Source: Nyssa sinensis
Lineage: Eukaryota > Streptophyta > Magnoliopsida > Cornales > Nyssaceae
Length of the DNA stretch: 64,000 nucleotides
Direction of reading: 5' to 3'
Assembly: GCA_008638375.1 (NCBI GenBank)
Contig: CM018052.1
Location: 31,070,239-31,134,238, forward strand
A program made the translations under genes and the position numbers. Below, one piece after another: positions 45,541 through 57,847 of this stretch (position 1 is the first letter of the stretch; every line of letters begins with the position of its first letter). The notes below the pieces were generated by a model. That model worked only from the letters and a program-made list of their open reading frames with translations. It was not told the DNA's origin and ran no database searches.

Positions 45541-47070
45541 TACATGGACATGTAGACAGTGATCTCACACTCTTATCCCCCCCTACCGGACCGGCGCTTC
45601 AGGGTCGTGGCTACAGTCTCCGCCACTAACGGTCAATTATATGACCGTTGGGGAATGCTTCATTTTTAAAAAGAATCAAATGTTTCTGACACGTCAAGCC
45701 ATCATACCGTATTGAATTCTGTATTTCCTGAAGTAGCATTGCCCTTTAGATTCTCTTTAAAAACTGCAGCTACATTGAAACTAGTTTCCAAATACTAACT
45801 TATTTAATTATTTAAGCCTCATTAAGATTAATTAACAACCTAAAGAGTAATAATTTTCACAATTGTGACTACAATACCCTTGATAAATGAAAATCAAAAG
45901 TAGCTCTGTTTTTAAAATTTAAAATTTATTAAAAAATGAAAAGAGTTGAAAATACACATTTTAAAATTTCCATCACTTGCATTCTTTTTTTTTTTTAATG
46001 AAAGTAATGGGGGTATTACACTCAATCAATTAAATTAAAATATTACATAACAACATAAAAGTAAAAACTAATAATCTAATAGCAATAAAAATTTCTGAAA
46101 TTATCTTGAATAAATAAATCAATTCAACTCATGATTGTGTTTGCATTTTTAAAAATACAAAAAAAATGAAAAATAATAATAAATAAGAAAATGAAAAAAA
46201 AAACCACTAAATGCTATAATGGAAGGGAAATTTTCACCAAGTTATTTAGTGTAAATACATCTTTGATATATAGAAATTTCAAAATAGTAACCTCAAATAG
46301 AATTAACTGCAGATTGTGCTTACAATGAAAACACGTATCTATTACATAATCGTAAGGTTTTTTAGCGTTTAATGTAAACAAAGTTTGATATTACAATATT
46401 CATTGAATGATGCACAAGATAACTAACACTAAAATCACGTGAAGTTTTTCAATTATGTAGGTCAAATCATATTTCATTTCAAAAAAAAATCAAAAAAAAA
46501 AAAACATTTGATTTATAATTTAACTTACCCATCTTTGTAATTTTACTTTTGTAAGTTAAGATAAATCAATTCAATATAGCGTTCAAGAAAAAAAAAGTTA
46601 TATTGTATTAAATTATGGGAAATCTGAGTTTTAAAATTTAAATGAACTAATTTATTTATAATTTCAATCAATTTAAAATTTTATATGTCCACAAAATTTT
46701 ACTTTAATCTGAATATTTTTAATAACTAATTATTGTAAAAGAGATTTATCTTAAAGAGAAGGGTATCAATTAGAAACAAAGGAGAAGTTTCATCAATTAT
46801 ATTCGACATGGGTATTTTGGTAAATATGATAAACAGTAAAGGTTTTGACTTCTATAGTCTATTATCTTAGACTAGAAGGTTAAACTTAATTAACCAGCCT
46901 AAACCCTTTTCTATAATTAATTATCTTAATATGTCATTTCAAATGTGGGCCAGCAGAGATGTACTACAAAGTTACATGGAAGCTCAGATACAGTTACTTT
47001 TAAACGAACTGTCCACACCCCAAATCAACGGCCCAGATTTCATCACACTCCACAAACTACGTCTCTTGCT
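45541..47070. other. Upstream intergenic sequence of the DUF4408 gene
   Basis: AT-rich with one GC-rich island (45575-45640, CCCCCCTACCGGACCGGCGC) that may be repeat-derived. No coding sequence recognised. Confidence 0.4.
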
Positions 47071-47077
47071 CCCCACC

Positions 47078-47088
47078 TATATATATAA
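47078..47088 (+). promoter_or_regulatory. Probable TATA box of the DUF4408 gene
   Basis: CTATATATATA lies about 155 bp before the start codon of the gene at 47241, after a GC-richer stretch, which fits a core promoter with a leader of roughly 120 nt. Confidence 0.5.
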
Positions 47089-47145
47089 TTCCTTTCTATC
47101 TATATATTGCAGCATTCATAGTCCATCTTCACTTCAAAGACTCTA

Positions 47146-47210
47146 AACCACTTTTTCCACCGGAAAGGTAAGATTCTGAACCACTTTTCCACCGGAGAAG
47201 GTAAGATTCC
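47146..47210 (+). repeat. Tandem duplication in the DUF4408 leader
   Basis: Two units of about 33 bp share AACCACTTTTCCACCGGA and AAGGTAAGATTC. Both carry AAGGTAAG, a consensus splice-donor sequence, so the leader contains two potential donors. Confidence 0.75.
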
Positions 47211-47240
47211 GACAGATCTCGAAGCTGAAATCATCTGAAA

Positions 47241-48625
47241 ATGGCGTCGTCTAGTACTTGGATTCTCTCTCTAAAAGTTTTGTTGATTTCAATTGGTGTT
47301 GTGTCTCTAGCTATGGTTATAAAGTTATCTATTCCATTGATCATAAACTTCGCAGTCTATGAAGTCCCTGGGATATGGTCCACTTTACTTTCATGGCTTA
47401 GACCTCCTTATGTCTACATCATCGTCAACGCCATCATCATCATCATAGCTGCCTCATCGCGCCTTCACCATAAACTCTATGGCGATAATCAATCAGAGCC
47501 AGAGCCGCCGCAGGTTTCAACAAAACCTCCGCCACCAGATCTACACTCTGGTTTTGCTGCCGTCTCGGCTCAGCCTGAGTTTCACGTTTTGGAAACGCCG
47601 GTGGTGTATGAGAGTGAAGCTAGGGTTTCGGAGGTTATCAAGGATGTGGTGATGAGCGGTCCGGAAGTTGGAGATCAAGATAGAGATGAGTTTGATATCT
47701 CGAGGTCTACGTGGACGCCGCCGCAGAGGTTAAGCTCGTCGGAGATTCAGACGGATTTTCTTTTTCCGGCGACGGAGAAACCTCTGGTTTCTTCAAGGTT
47801 TGCTCACCGGAAACCGGTTAAAGCCAGTCCTGAAGGTATATACATACATATATATTGAAATTCAATATTATGTAATATAAAATTGCATCGGTTAGACTTC
47901 CCAAGTAGAACTTTGACCTTCTGCCGGAGGTATTTTAAAATTTTAAAACTTTTTTTGGTCGGCGTAGATGAGAGATCACCACGTTCTCAAATTCTCTTCT
48001 CCATGTGTTCGTAACTTCGTATACGTTTTTCATTTTCGTCTAGGGAAGCCGACGTAAACGGCGTCGTCTTGACCAAAACATCGCGTTTCTTTGACGCTCC
48101 AGTGGGACGTCGACTGACCCCAAATTCCGAAATTAAGCTCCTCAGCGGGCGATCGCCTATAGTATTTTCTTTTTTGTTCTTTTAGAGGGGGATAAAATAG
48201 TAATTTCAAGTGAATATTTTTCAGGTGGAAGAGCATTGAGGGTGGCGAAGCCGAAGCGACACGAAACGTTCGAGCACACATGGAAAGCAATAACAGACGG
48301 CCGTCAAATGCCGCTGACGAGGCACCTAAAGAAATCCGACACGTGGGAGACACATGGCCGTACGATGAACGCTAGCCCACAGAATGAATCCCCTCCGATA
48401 GTGAACAAATCGGAGACGTTGAAGGACCGTACTAAATTCAATCCACGGCCGTCAGCCACCGCGTCACCTGTTTCAGGGAAGCTTCGGAAAGAGCCGTCGC
48501 TGACTCAAGACGAGCTGAACCGCCGAGTGGAAGCGTTCATAAAGAAGTTTAATGAAGAAATGAGGTTGCAGAGACAAGAGTCGTTGAATCAGTATATGGA
48601 GATGATCAACCGTGGTGCCCATTAA
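47241..48625 (+). CDS. DUF4408/DUF761 membrane-anchored protein
   Basis: Two exons, 47241-47835 and 48225-48625, joined by a GT-AG intron in phase 1, encode 331 residues. The N-terminus has two hydrophobic helices (about 8-35, LKVLLISIGVVSLAMVIKL; about 56-74, YVYIIVNAIIIIIAASSRL), with the conserved PPYVYIIVNAIII pattern of DUF4408. The middle is Pro/Ser/Glu-rich. The last 40 residues (LTQDELNRRVEAFIKKFNEE, MRLQRQESL) are the DUF761 motif of the cotton fibre expressed protein group. The family is plant-specific, found as small multigene sets, and its biochemical role is unknown. A membrane-anchored protein with a short C-terminal helical motif is expected. Start context is AAAATGGCG. AATAAA at about 48697 could be the polyadenylation signal. 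Confidence 0.88.
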
Positions 48626-48748
48626 TTCAAAGCTTCATTGGGTTGGTGAAATGGAAGATTTTATAAATTTGTGTATTGTTTTTTTTTTCCCACTCTAATA
48701 AACATACAGGTTGGGATAGAAACTAGAAATTAAGTTAATTTGCTCATT

Positions 48749-48945
48749 TTTGGGTTAATTCCACAGGCAGATGGAATTCAATAGAATGATAGCAGGGGCA
48801 GGGTTTGTAATTTTTTTATTTATTTTTTTGGTTAATTCCATAAGCAGATGGAAGTCAATAGAATTGTAGCAGGTTTTGTATTTTATTTTTGGTTAATTCC
48901 ATAGGCAGATGGAATTCAATAGAAATTACAGCAAGGTTTGTAAAG
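48749..48945 (+). repeat. Three-copy tandem repeat downstream of the DUF4408 gene
   Basis: GGTTAATTCCA(C/T)A, GCAGATGGAA, TCAATAGAA and a T-rich spacer repeat three times at about 65-80-bp spacing. The array lies about 125 bp after the stop, possibly overlapping the 3' UTR. Confidence 0.85.
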
Positions 48946-50740
48946 AATCTGTTTGGCTTGTTACTTTACGAGATGTCAAAATTGCTCCACAGACGTGACG
49001 AGCGATAGAGACTTATCGAACAGTGTTTTTAGTGCTTTGGCAGAGCACCATAATATATTTCATCTCTCTCTTCCGTCTTTGGCAGGGCAAAAGCTGTGAA
49101 GATTCAAGAAGCATGTTTGGAGATGCTCCAAAGAGGAATATCTTTTTATCTTTAGCCTATTTTTGGGAGTTTAGGTTCAACTTTTTTTCAAGATTCAATT
49201 TTGGCTCAATGAAAAAAATTATGTAATATATATATATATATAATATGATAAAAAAATATATATTAATATTTAAAAACATCTTATTTAAATTTTGTTCATT
49301 TTATGTCTTGTTACAAAATCATGGACTATACATGAAGGTCTCAAGATCTTGAGACAACTCCAAAATCGTCGTAGAAGTAAATTGTGAGGTGACAATTAAT
49401 ATGTTGAAGTCCGAAAGAGAGCAATTATTATGGCTAGTTGATCGACGTTGGCTGGCAAATCCTACCAGTGCTTCTTTGTCCATGCTTTACGTGAAGTAAA
49501 TTTATGAAATTTCATTGTTTTAATCAAAAGGCATATTCAATTTAGTTTAGGTCTATTAGTGAAATTTCATTGTTTTTATCAAAATCAATTTCGGTTTACT
49601 GTCTAAAATTGCAACTTGTTTAATAGATTTTGATTTTTTGAGTCTAAAGAAATAAATTTATATATTCTAAATTATTAAAATTTGAAATTTAAAAAAGTTT
49701 TTAAAAACATACACACACATCAATGTATTGTAATGCATGAAGAACAAAACTATTAAAAGTAAAAATTGGCAATACCTCATCAAATATGGCATTGGTAACA
49801 AAAAAGTATAAACCACTTAAATCTCAGATGTTAATCTGTTTTGGATTAGACTTCAATTTAGAAATACTTAAATTTATTTGTATATAAAATAAAAATAAGT
49901 AATTTATCTCAAATTTATTATATATAAAATAAAAAAAATTTAAAACTTTTTTAAAAAAAATTGTTCAAAATTGAAAAAAAAAGATGCAAAAAAAATAAAT
50001 AAAAGTGACACTTTTATCATTTTGAAAAGAAAAAAAAATTGACTTAAGAAATATTTATAATTTGTCAATAAATATAAAAGAGTTTAATGTAATTTTAAAT
50101 ATTTTTAAAAAAATTAATATAATTATAAAAAAATGTGAAACACAATTAGTATAATTTATCTAATTATTTTTCGGATTAGAGATAGGCTTCGAGTTGTGAA
50201 TACACCCTAAATATGTGGAATTGCTGGCAGTCCCAATTATTGTGTGTACTAAATTTCCATTCCACACTTGGTCTAAACTTCCGGCGATTCTGTTTGTCGT
50301 CTTATGGTTAGTTTACTGGTCAAGTCAAATAAGCTATATTTTTTTTTATATATATATATTTATATATTTGGGGGGGGGGGGGGTTGTTATTTGAAAATTT
50401 TGGACTAAAACAGTGAATTTATTTATCAAAATGGAACTGTTTTATGAAAGTAACATTTGAAGTGCCGTGTTTATATTGATAATTTTAAAAATTACTTTAA
50501 GTTGAAGTTTTCATAAAATAATTTCAATCTACACTAAGTCGAATTTTAAATATTTAATATTTTATCCTTAATTTTTATAAAAAGATTTTATAAATTATAA
50601 ATTTCCTCTTAATTTTTTTATTTTTTTATAAAGGATTCTTTTAATTTTAATTTTAATTTTAACTTTTTTGCCTTTCCTCTTACACCAAAATGGTATTAAA
50701 AATGATTTTTTACTCTTAATTCTGTAATAAATTTGCTATA
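48946..50740. other. AT-rich intergenic stretch
   Basis: No gene supported. A run of 14 G is at 50370-50383, preceded by a TA-rich tract. Confidence 0.45.
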
Positions 50741-50971
50741 ATGGCCAGCTCAGCCCCTGACCCTAGCCCTAGCCCTAGTCCTAGTCCTAGTCCCAGCGAT
50801 CTATTCAATTGGTCATCATTGAAAAGCACATCGAGAACGAAAACTCTTCAAACATGTATGCAATCCTTGTCAATGTCCTTGCCAACTATTAACATTTTTA
50901 CAAAACACTTCCAGGCCCACAGCCATATATTTTGGTGGTGGAGTTCATTTGCACAGGTGTCACTAGAATGA
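50741..50971 (+). other. Unassigned 76-codon open frame with PS repeat
   Basis: The frame starts MASSAPDPSPSPSPSPSPSD, where CCTAG(C/T) hexamers give the Pro-Ser repeat, and continues DLFNWSSLKSTSRTKTLQT. The first 35 residues have gene-like composition and codon use in an otherwise AT-rich desert. After that the frame looks random. It could be a truncated first exon of a relocated gene. I do not recognise the family. Confidence 0.25.
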
Positions 50972-51589
50972 CTAGCCAAGTGGTGTCCTAATGATGCCAT
51001 GGCTTGATAATTAGTCTATGAGTCGGTCACCTAGATGAGATAATTTCTATGATATCATATTTTATAAGATATATATAAAAATTATTATATTACTAAAATT
51101 ATATAGCAACATTACAAATATATAATAAATTCATGAAATAACTTTTGTCGCCATAACAGTTTAAAAGTTCATTGCCTGAACAAATCCCTAAATGTTTTAG
51201 GGTTTTTTTTGGGTGATTGAATGAGTGAAAACACAGGTAATCAAACATTTGATGCAGTGACTTCATAGTAAAATAAATGCTTTGCCTATGGATACAATCA
51301 TTATGCTGAAGTATTCCCATTGCAAGGGATGATGAATCATAAAAAAGATTAGTACAAAGCAATTAAGTCAATTTTTATTTCACTTTAACATTTCAAACAT
51401 TTTGATGAAATTTATATCTGGAATTTTAAATAATGTTTTGGCGTTGGCCAATGAATTTTTTCTATTTGTGAAGTTGGGGAATTAGTCAAAGAAAAAAAAA
51501 ACTACACTGACTTGATGAAAATATGTATGGAATATTTTCATGAATGTCTCCAAGATACAGTACCCTAACCTTGATACAGAGTCCAGGCT
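50972..51589. other. Intergenic stretch, nothing recognised
   Basis: AT-rich without supported features. Confidence 0.4.
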
Positions 51590-51597
51590 CCTGAGAC

Positions 51598-52131
51598 TAG
51601 GGGTGTCAATTTTTAACACGACTCGAATACGACACGAACTTAACAGGTTTGAGTTTAGTATAAATGAATTTGAGTCATAAACAAGTTGACACATATAATA
51701 CAATTAATAAACAGATCGTGTTTGAATTTTACTAGTGTCAACCCGTTTAACACGACTTAACACGTTTAATTATAAAATATATAATGAGTTAAAGTAATTC
51801 GTCTCACATCAAATATTTATCAAAGTTTTGAAACTTTTTATTTATAAAAAGAGTTTCTACTTTAATTTAGCATATATCCAAAGTTACTAAACTTGAAAAT
51901 TATCTCTACATATTAAAAGATAGGTAAATTTTTGTATTTAAAAAATAAAAAAATTAAAATAAACGGGTTAAGTGTGTCGACACGTATAACCTGTTTAATA
52001 AATGGGTTGGGTTTGAGTTTTGAAACTTAACACAATTAGTTAATAATGTCGGGTTAGAGTTCACAAATTTTCGAATATGTATGTCTTGACATGACCTGAA
52101 CACGACATGATAACACAAATTAACACCCCTA
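51598..52131. mobile_element. hAT-type MITE beside the SYF1 pseudogene
   Basis: The ends TAGGGGTGTCAATTTTTAAC and, from the right reversed, TAGGGGTGTTAATTTGTGTT form good inverted repeats. Flanks CCTGAGAC (51590-51597) and CCCGGGAC (52132-52139) match at 6 of 8 positions, with both differences being transitions, so they are probably a decayed 8-bp target duplication. Internal words such as AACACGAC are typical of this plant MITE group. The element ends 60 bp from the former SYF1 stop codon. Confidence 0.75.
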
Positions 52132-54408
52132 CCCGGGACTAAGGCAGTACACGAAAAATGTGTCAAAATTTCCATCCATGGAGGCACCCGCTTAGCCTCG
52201 CCTTTGCCTTTTTATTCTCTCAAGGGTGCCGAGATGGTTGTCACCATCTTTATCTTTAGCAGCTGTGGTCTCATCTCCTCCCCATCTTCCTCGGTCTCCT
52301 CTCTTTTCCGGACCAAACCACCAAAAACAGCAGCAGGAACATCTTTTTGTGCAATCTCAACTGTTTCATCATCTTCTGAGTCACTTTCCTCTGGAAGCTC
52401 AATATCTTCAAGATTTGCAGCAAGCTTTAACCCTCCATCCATCTGAGATTCTACTCCAGCACTCACAAAGCCCACTTTCCTGCCGTTATCTTTGGTAGAA
52501 GTGTTATTGGCTGCAGGCACTCAATGCCTCTCTAGAGCAGCCATTTCGTCATCAGGAAGCCCAGCTTTTTTCAGTGCACATCCATTGTTTCATCAAGAAT
52601 CGGCTTGTGATCCTTCTGCATCAAATACTCGGGAAGAATAAAGTATGTCTGGAAGAAGAATGAGAATTAGTTAGAATTGAAATAAGAAATGAGAAATACA
52701 GAAACTGTGAATCTGAGCTCTTAAAATTCAAAACAATGCAAGCAAATAAATTATGTATACAGACATGCATATATATATATATATATTTTTATTTATACAA
52801 CTTTTTACTAATGCTAGAATAACATAATTTTTGGAGGGGAGAAAAACAAATACATCTATCATAAGCTCAGGAAATGTCAGTAATATGGTAAAACCATGGA
52901 AAATCTCGGGCTGTTTCCCATGTATAATCTGAAACAAATAAAGGCAGACAAAGAGATCCACACATGCAGGAAATCTGCCCCCACAATAAAATTTTTGCAG
53001 TTAAACTTCAAAATGGGCATGATTGATAGAACTCTTTATCAATTTGGGCATAATTGATAGTGAAACAAATAAAGTAATTTGGACAGTCCACAAATCTTGT
53101 TTAATGATCCACCAAAGAAATAATATAATTGCGGAACGGAAAACATCATCTATTTGAGCATGTATTGTGTTTCTTCATATTGTACCTGACAACTATTTTC
53201 CTTATTTTCCCTCAGTAAAAGTAATCAGATTTAACATGAATACAAGGATTATGTATCAACTCATCACACAAGAAACTATATTACGAAGGAAAACCCAATC
53301 CCTAGGCTCTCATACCAAAAAGCTTGTGTTTAATATACATATGCTTCCGTATGTATATTATAGAAAAATTACAAGTAACATTAAGTTTTTCGTAATAAAA
53401 AAAAGACTGATTTACTTATAGTTTAAATTAGATATAATATATATATTTTTAAATAATGTTTATTGCCCTTGTAAATATATATGCATGTTCTATTTTTATA
53501 GTGAAAATCATGTACTTAAAAGAAAATTTTATGTTAATAAAAATTATAGTAAAATTTAATAATTAATATTTCTATTAATTAGTTATTTTGTAGTCACCCA
53601 ACACTATTAGTTATTAGAGAGTTGATAGTATTTTCCATATTTTCTGCATTATCTCATGTCCTGACTGTAAAATTTCCACCAAAAAAATGTCCAAAGTTAG
53701 TTGCAAGTTGCAACCAGATGAAGACGGTTTGGTGGAGGGAGAACAGGAGAAGAAGAAAGAAATTACAACCCACCTGGCTATAGCTTGCAGAAACACTCCG
53801 TTTAATACAGAGCATTTCTCGGAAGGTGTCTTCATTTCCATGCTGCACCTCAAACTCATGCCATTTGTTCCAGATATCGGGATCAGATCGCGGGTCTGCA
53901 AATAGAGATGTGTAAACATATACTCCACGAGCACGATCTATTTCTCCGAGGTTCTTTTCCAGCTCAAGCATATCTCAAGCACATGATCTCCACATCTTTC
54001 TCTGGAAAATCAGATTCTATCACTTGCTCATATATTTCCCTCGTCTTTGGAACCCCAAATATCTCAGCAGCACGGGCTATGTAGATCTCATTCATTGCTC
54101 GCTTTGCTAGACCATAATCCTCCTCTAGTATAGCATATTGTAGGTACAATGGTTTCACGGCTTCAGCAGGGGCCTGATAGAAAAATAAGAAGGTTAAGAA
54201 CATTACAAGGAAAAGATAGGAAGATAATATTTTACCATCACTTAACTCTAAACCACACTGATTGCAGGCAATATCCATACACCTTGATAGAAGGATCAAT
54301 TTGTTCCCGAGGATATCGAAATTAGAAAGCCAAGAAGATAGTAATCAGAGGGAGCAGTGAGTAAAAATAAATTATCACATTTTGAAAAGATCCAAAATAA
54401 TAAGGATT

Positions 54409-54430
54409 TTTTTTTTTTTTTGATCAGTAG
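54409..54430 (-). repeat. T-run with GATCAGTA, possible LINE/SINE tail
   Basis: A T-run followed by GATCAGTA lies inside the SYF1 pseudogene intron. It resembles the block at 1313. Confidence 0.25.
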
Positions 54431-57056
54431 CACAATAATATGGATTTATTAATATAAGGTAGTATTGATCCTGCATCATTAGTGGTGTTCCATCATTCCT
54501 TGTTATTTCCCTAAAATTGGCTTAATGAGAATTCTACTTGATGGTGCAAATACTTTTAAATTACAATTGAACATATATATATTTTTAATGTATTAAGATG
54601 ACTTACAATTTTTCTCATATGTTACACCAGCAACGTGGCTCAAAAAATGTCCTCGACATTATCCACCCAACTAACCAAGAGCACTCCTTCAACCATTGTA
54701 CCAAGAGAATCATTTCAAGCAGGCATATGAGGCATGTAACTATTTAACTAGGGCAAACTGATAGAAACAGGAAAACATGTAAACAGTAAACACAGACATC
54801 AATGTCAAGCTTTAATGTTTCATGAACGGACCCTAGCTGGGTCAATGACAGTTGTTATGTCACCTCGACTCGTGTAAATCATCTGTAGACCTTTTCAAAT
54901 GCACAGAATTACTCGTTCAAGTTCATGCTAAGCATATAAAGGATGTTACCTCATCAAAGTTCTTCTAACCAGCCAGTTTACAGGTACACAAACTATATAG
55001 GGCTTAAACTTGTGTCTCAATATATGCAGTCATTGACCAAAGTTCTTGGTGAACAATGCTTGCAACTCCAGAGGTAATCTCCCTTACAATTCCAAAATGC
55101 AGACTTTATAAGCAGCTGATGAAAAGGGAGAGGTGCCTAGAAAACCTAGGTGACTATAATTACTATAAAAGTATCAAGAGTGATAATAATGTGCAGATTG
55201 CATACCATTTCAACAGCATGCTCAAACAACTCCCTTGCACGTTCCAATTTTGATTTCCCATATCTTTTAACAAACTTGGAAAGATACATGACCCATATGT
55301 CCTTCACATGTGGATAGTTAAAAATCTTGACGCCTCTTTCATATACCTTGAAGGCATCCCCAAAGTATTTATGTTCCTGGAAAAATCAAAATTGAAAAAC
55401 ATTAGATCTCACCACATAAACCAGAGAGAAAAGAGCAAGATAGAAAAAGGAATGTCTTTACCTCGAAAAGCATAGCATAGTTAATTATGACTTGAGGTGT
55501 TGCTATTCTCAGATCCAATATCCACTCATAAACTGCACGAGTTGACTCCAAGGTACCTAAGCTTTCCTCCAGATCAACGTAGAATGTCCAAAGCCTCAAG
55601 GACTTGTGCAGCTTCATCTGCACTGATTCATTGCCATCAGCAGTGACTGCATGTAAAGCATAGACCAAAGATCCAAAGGTTAGTTATGGTTTCAAAAATG
55701 AAAAATGCCTTATCACTAGAACTCTAACTTTTGCTAAATGAAGCTTGTAACAATAAAACAAGAGTTCTTTGTTTCTTTTTCCACTTTCCAATTGGGAAAC
55801 TTCAATCTAACAATTACATACATACGTACTCTGCAAGTATAATTTAGTAAAAAAAAAAAAATCTGCGACTTCATATGTTACAATTAGAAGTTCTGAGTCA
55901 CAAACAGTAAGGGGGCATATGGACATGCCAAGGAAACTGCCTGATGTATGTTGGAGGCCTAAACAAGGATCACTGTCCCACATCCATTTCCCAAAGGCTA
56001 CTGCAATTGAAGGCACATATTCATTTTTAGTGAATCATCTGCAAAGCAACTCACTGGTAAAAAGGGAAAAAATGGAGTCGCTCCACATCTTGGAAAAAAA
56101 AAAGGCAAAATTATGTCATCTATCAATACCCAAAAATAAAATTTAAAATACTCATGATATGGAATGAACTCGTTTCATATGCTATAGATAGAACTTATTT
56201 TAAATCTATGCAAAAAGGACATTCACATCTGTGCAGTTTTTGGGCAGACATGCATGTAGCCCAGCCACTGCTCTAGCAGCAATCTCATTTTGCATTTTAT
56301 TTGTTACATGTTAGACAACATTCATATGCATTAAAAAAACTTTTATATAAATTCAAATGCATGTAATACACACACAAACATAAACATACATACATATATA
56401 TATCATAGATGGACATAATTCATGTAGCTGACCCTAAATAGTTGGGATAAGGCTTTGTTGAGTTGAATTAAGTATAAATAAAAGAACAATATCATGTGAT
56501 GTCCTTAAATAAATTTTAAACACGTGAAACAGAAAGACTATTCCGTGTCTATCAGACATCCAAATACACCCCCGCCACCCCCCACACCCCAACACACACT
56601 GAATCTTAACAAATTTGGGGGGAAATTGAAGGGAAACGGATTGTGAAAGTGTGACTATGATATATAGAACTGCCAAGGGAGGAGAGTACAAATTATAAAC
56701 TTGGATGATATCAACTTACAAGAAACTGTAGTGGCAGTAACATGTCCACAAGGATCACAACCAGATTATATACAAACTTAATCACTTGATATAGCTGAGT
56801 CCTAGGAGCTGCCTGAACCCATGTGTGTAATGTCATTCAATAGTTCACTGAGATTTCATTATTTCAAGAATACAACTCTGTCTAAACAAAGAAATCAAAC
56901 GCCACTACGCCACTAGAAGACTCAATTTGTGTGAAAATAAAGTCTTCTTCCCTTCTTTTTGGGATAAACATAGATTTTAATTGCATATAAAACCAGTAAA
57001 TTGATAAAGAAAACATTTGTGGCACGACCATTCTGAGATACAGAAAAAGTGAATAT

Positions 57057-57127
57057 ACACACGCTCACACACACACACGGTGACACACACACACACATAA
57101 ATATATATATATATATATATATATATT
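57057..57127. repeat. (CA)n and (TA)n microsatellites in SYF1 intron 1
   Basis: Interrupted CA repeats (57057-57096) are followed by a TA tract (57101-57127). Confidence 0.9.
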
Positions 57128-57796
57128 AATTGACATGAAGAGTAAGCAACAATGGTTGATGGGATAAATTAAGTCCCGCCTCGCAAAAAGGAAAGATTGT
57201 GTTCAAAACAAGGATTTTAAGAATGGAAAAGGTGATGGAATTTGTCTTGATGATAATGAAGATGATGAAATGATTTGTGGCAATTATGCCAGCAAAAGAA
57301 GATATTCTCATAGGAAAAATTGATTCAAGGATGGGTTAAGTAAAATTTGCAAACATTAAAGTAGAGACTTCTTAAAATGTTACTGACAGATGAGAAATGT
57401 TGACTACTTATTATATTTGTGTCAAACCAAATTTGTATGACACTTAGCGCCTTCCTACCATTTCATGCATTGTGCCTTCTTACTATTTCATGCATTTTTT
57501 GTATTTGTATGATTTTTCACCAAAAATAAAAAATAAAAAAAAGGATTGGAATACTCTAATTCTCAATTTGAATCCCATTTTGATTTAAACACCACCTTTC
57601 TACAACTCTATGATTCAATTTTGATTTCACAACTTTTCGCTTCTAACAGGAGTCTGATAATATAGTCAAGATCAACTTTGTAATACTCTCGTCGACAAAC
57701 AAGTTTCCCAAGCTATAACATTTAGGAGAGTAAGAACTCTAAGAAAGTAAAGGGCTAGCATAGTGCTTGAGGCTCCTGCCAGTGCCGAGTCTGGGC

Positions 57797-57847
57797 AGGA
57801 TTACCTCTCCGTTTAATGAAAGAAAATGATTACCTCTCCGTTTGACC
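57797..57847 (-). repeat. Duplicated splice donor at the end of SYF1 exon 1
   Basis: AAACGGAGAGGTAATC occurs twice, 29 bp apart, so the exon-intron junction is tandemly duplicated. The upstream donor (after 57834) keeps the frame with exon 2 (GTC ACT GCT GAT). The downstream donor (after 57805) would add 29 nt and shift the frame. Confidence 0.85.

Noticed and set aside
48030..48353. Minus-strand 107-codon frame
   Set aside because: It is antisense to the second exon of the DUF4408 gene and has no independent support.
50755..50795. CCCTAGCCCTAG run as interstitial telomere repeat
   Set aside because: The plant telomere unit is CCCTAAA. These hexamers are CCTAGC/CCTAGT and read as a Pro-Ser repeat, so I did not call a telomere.
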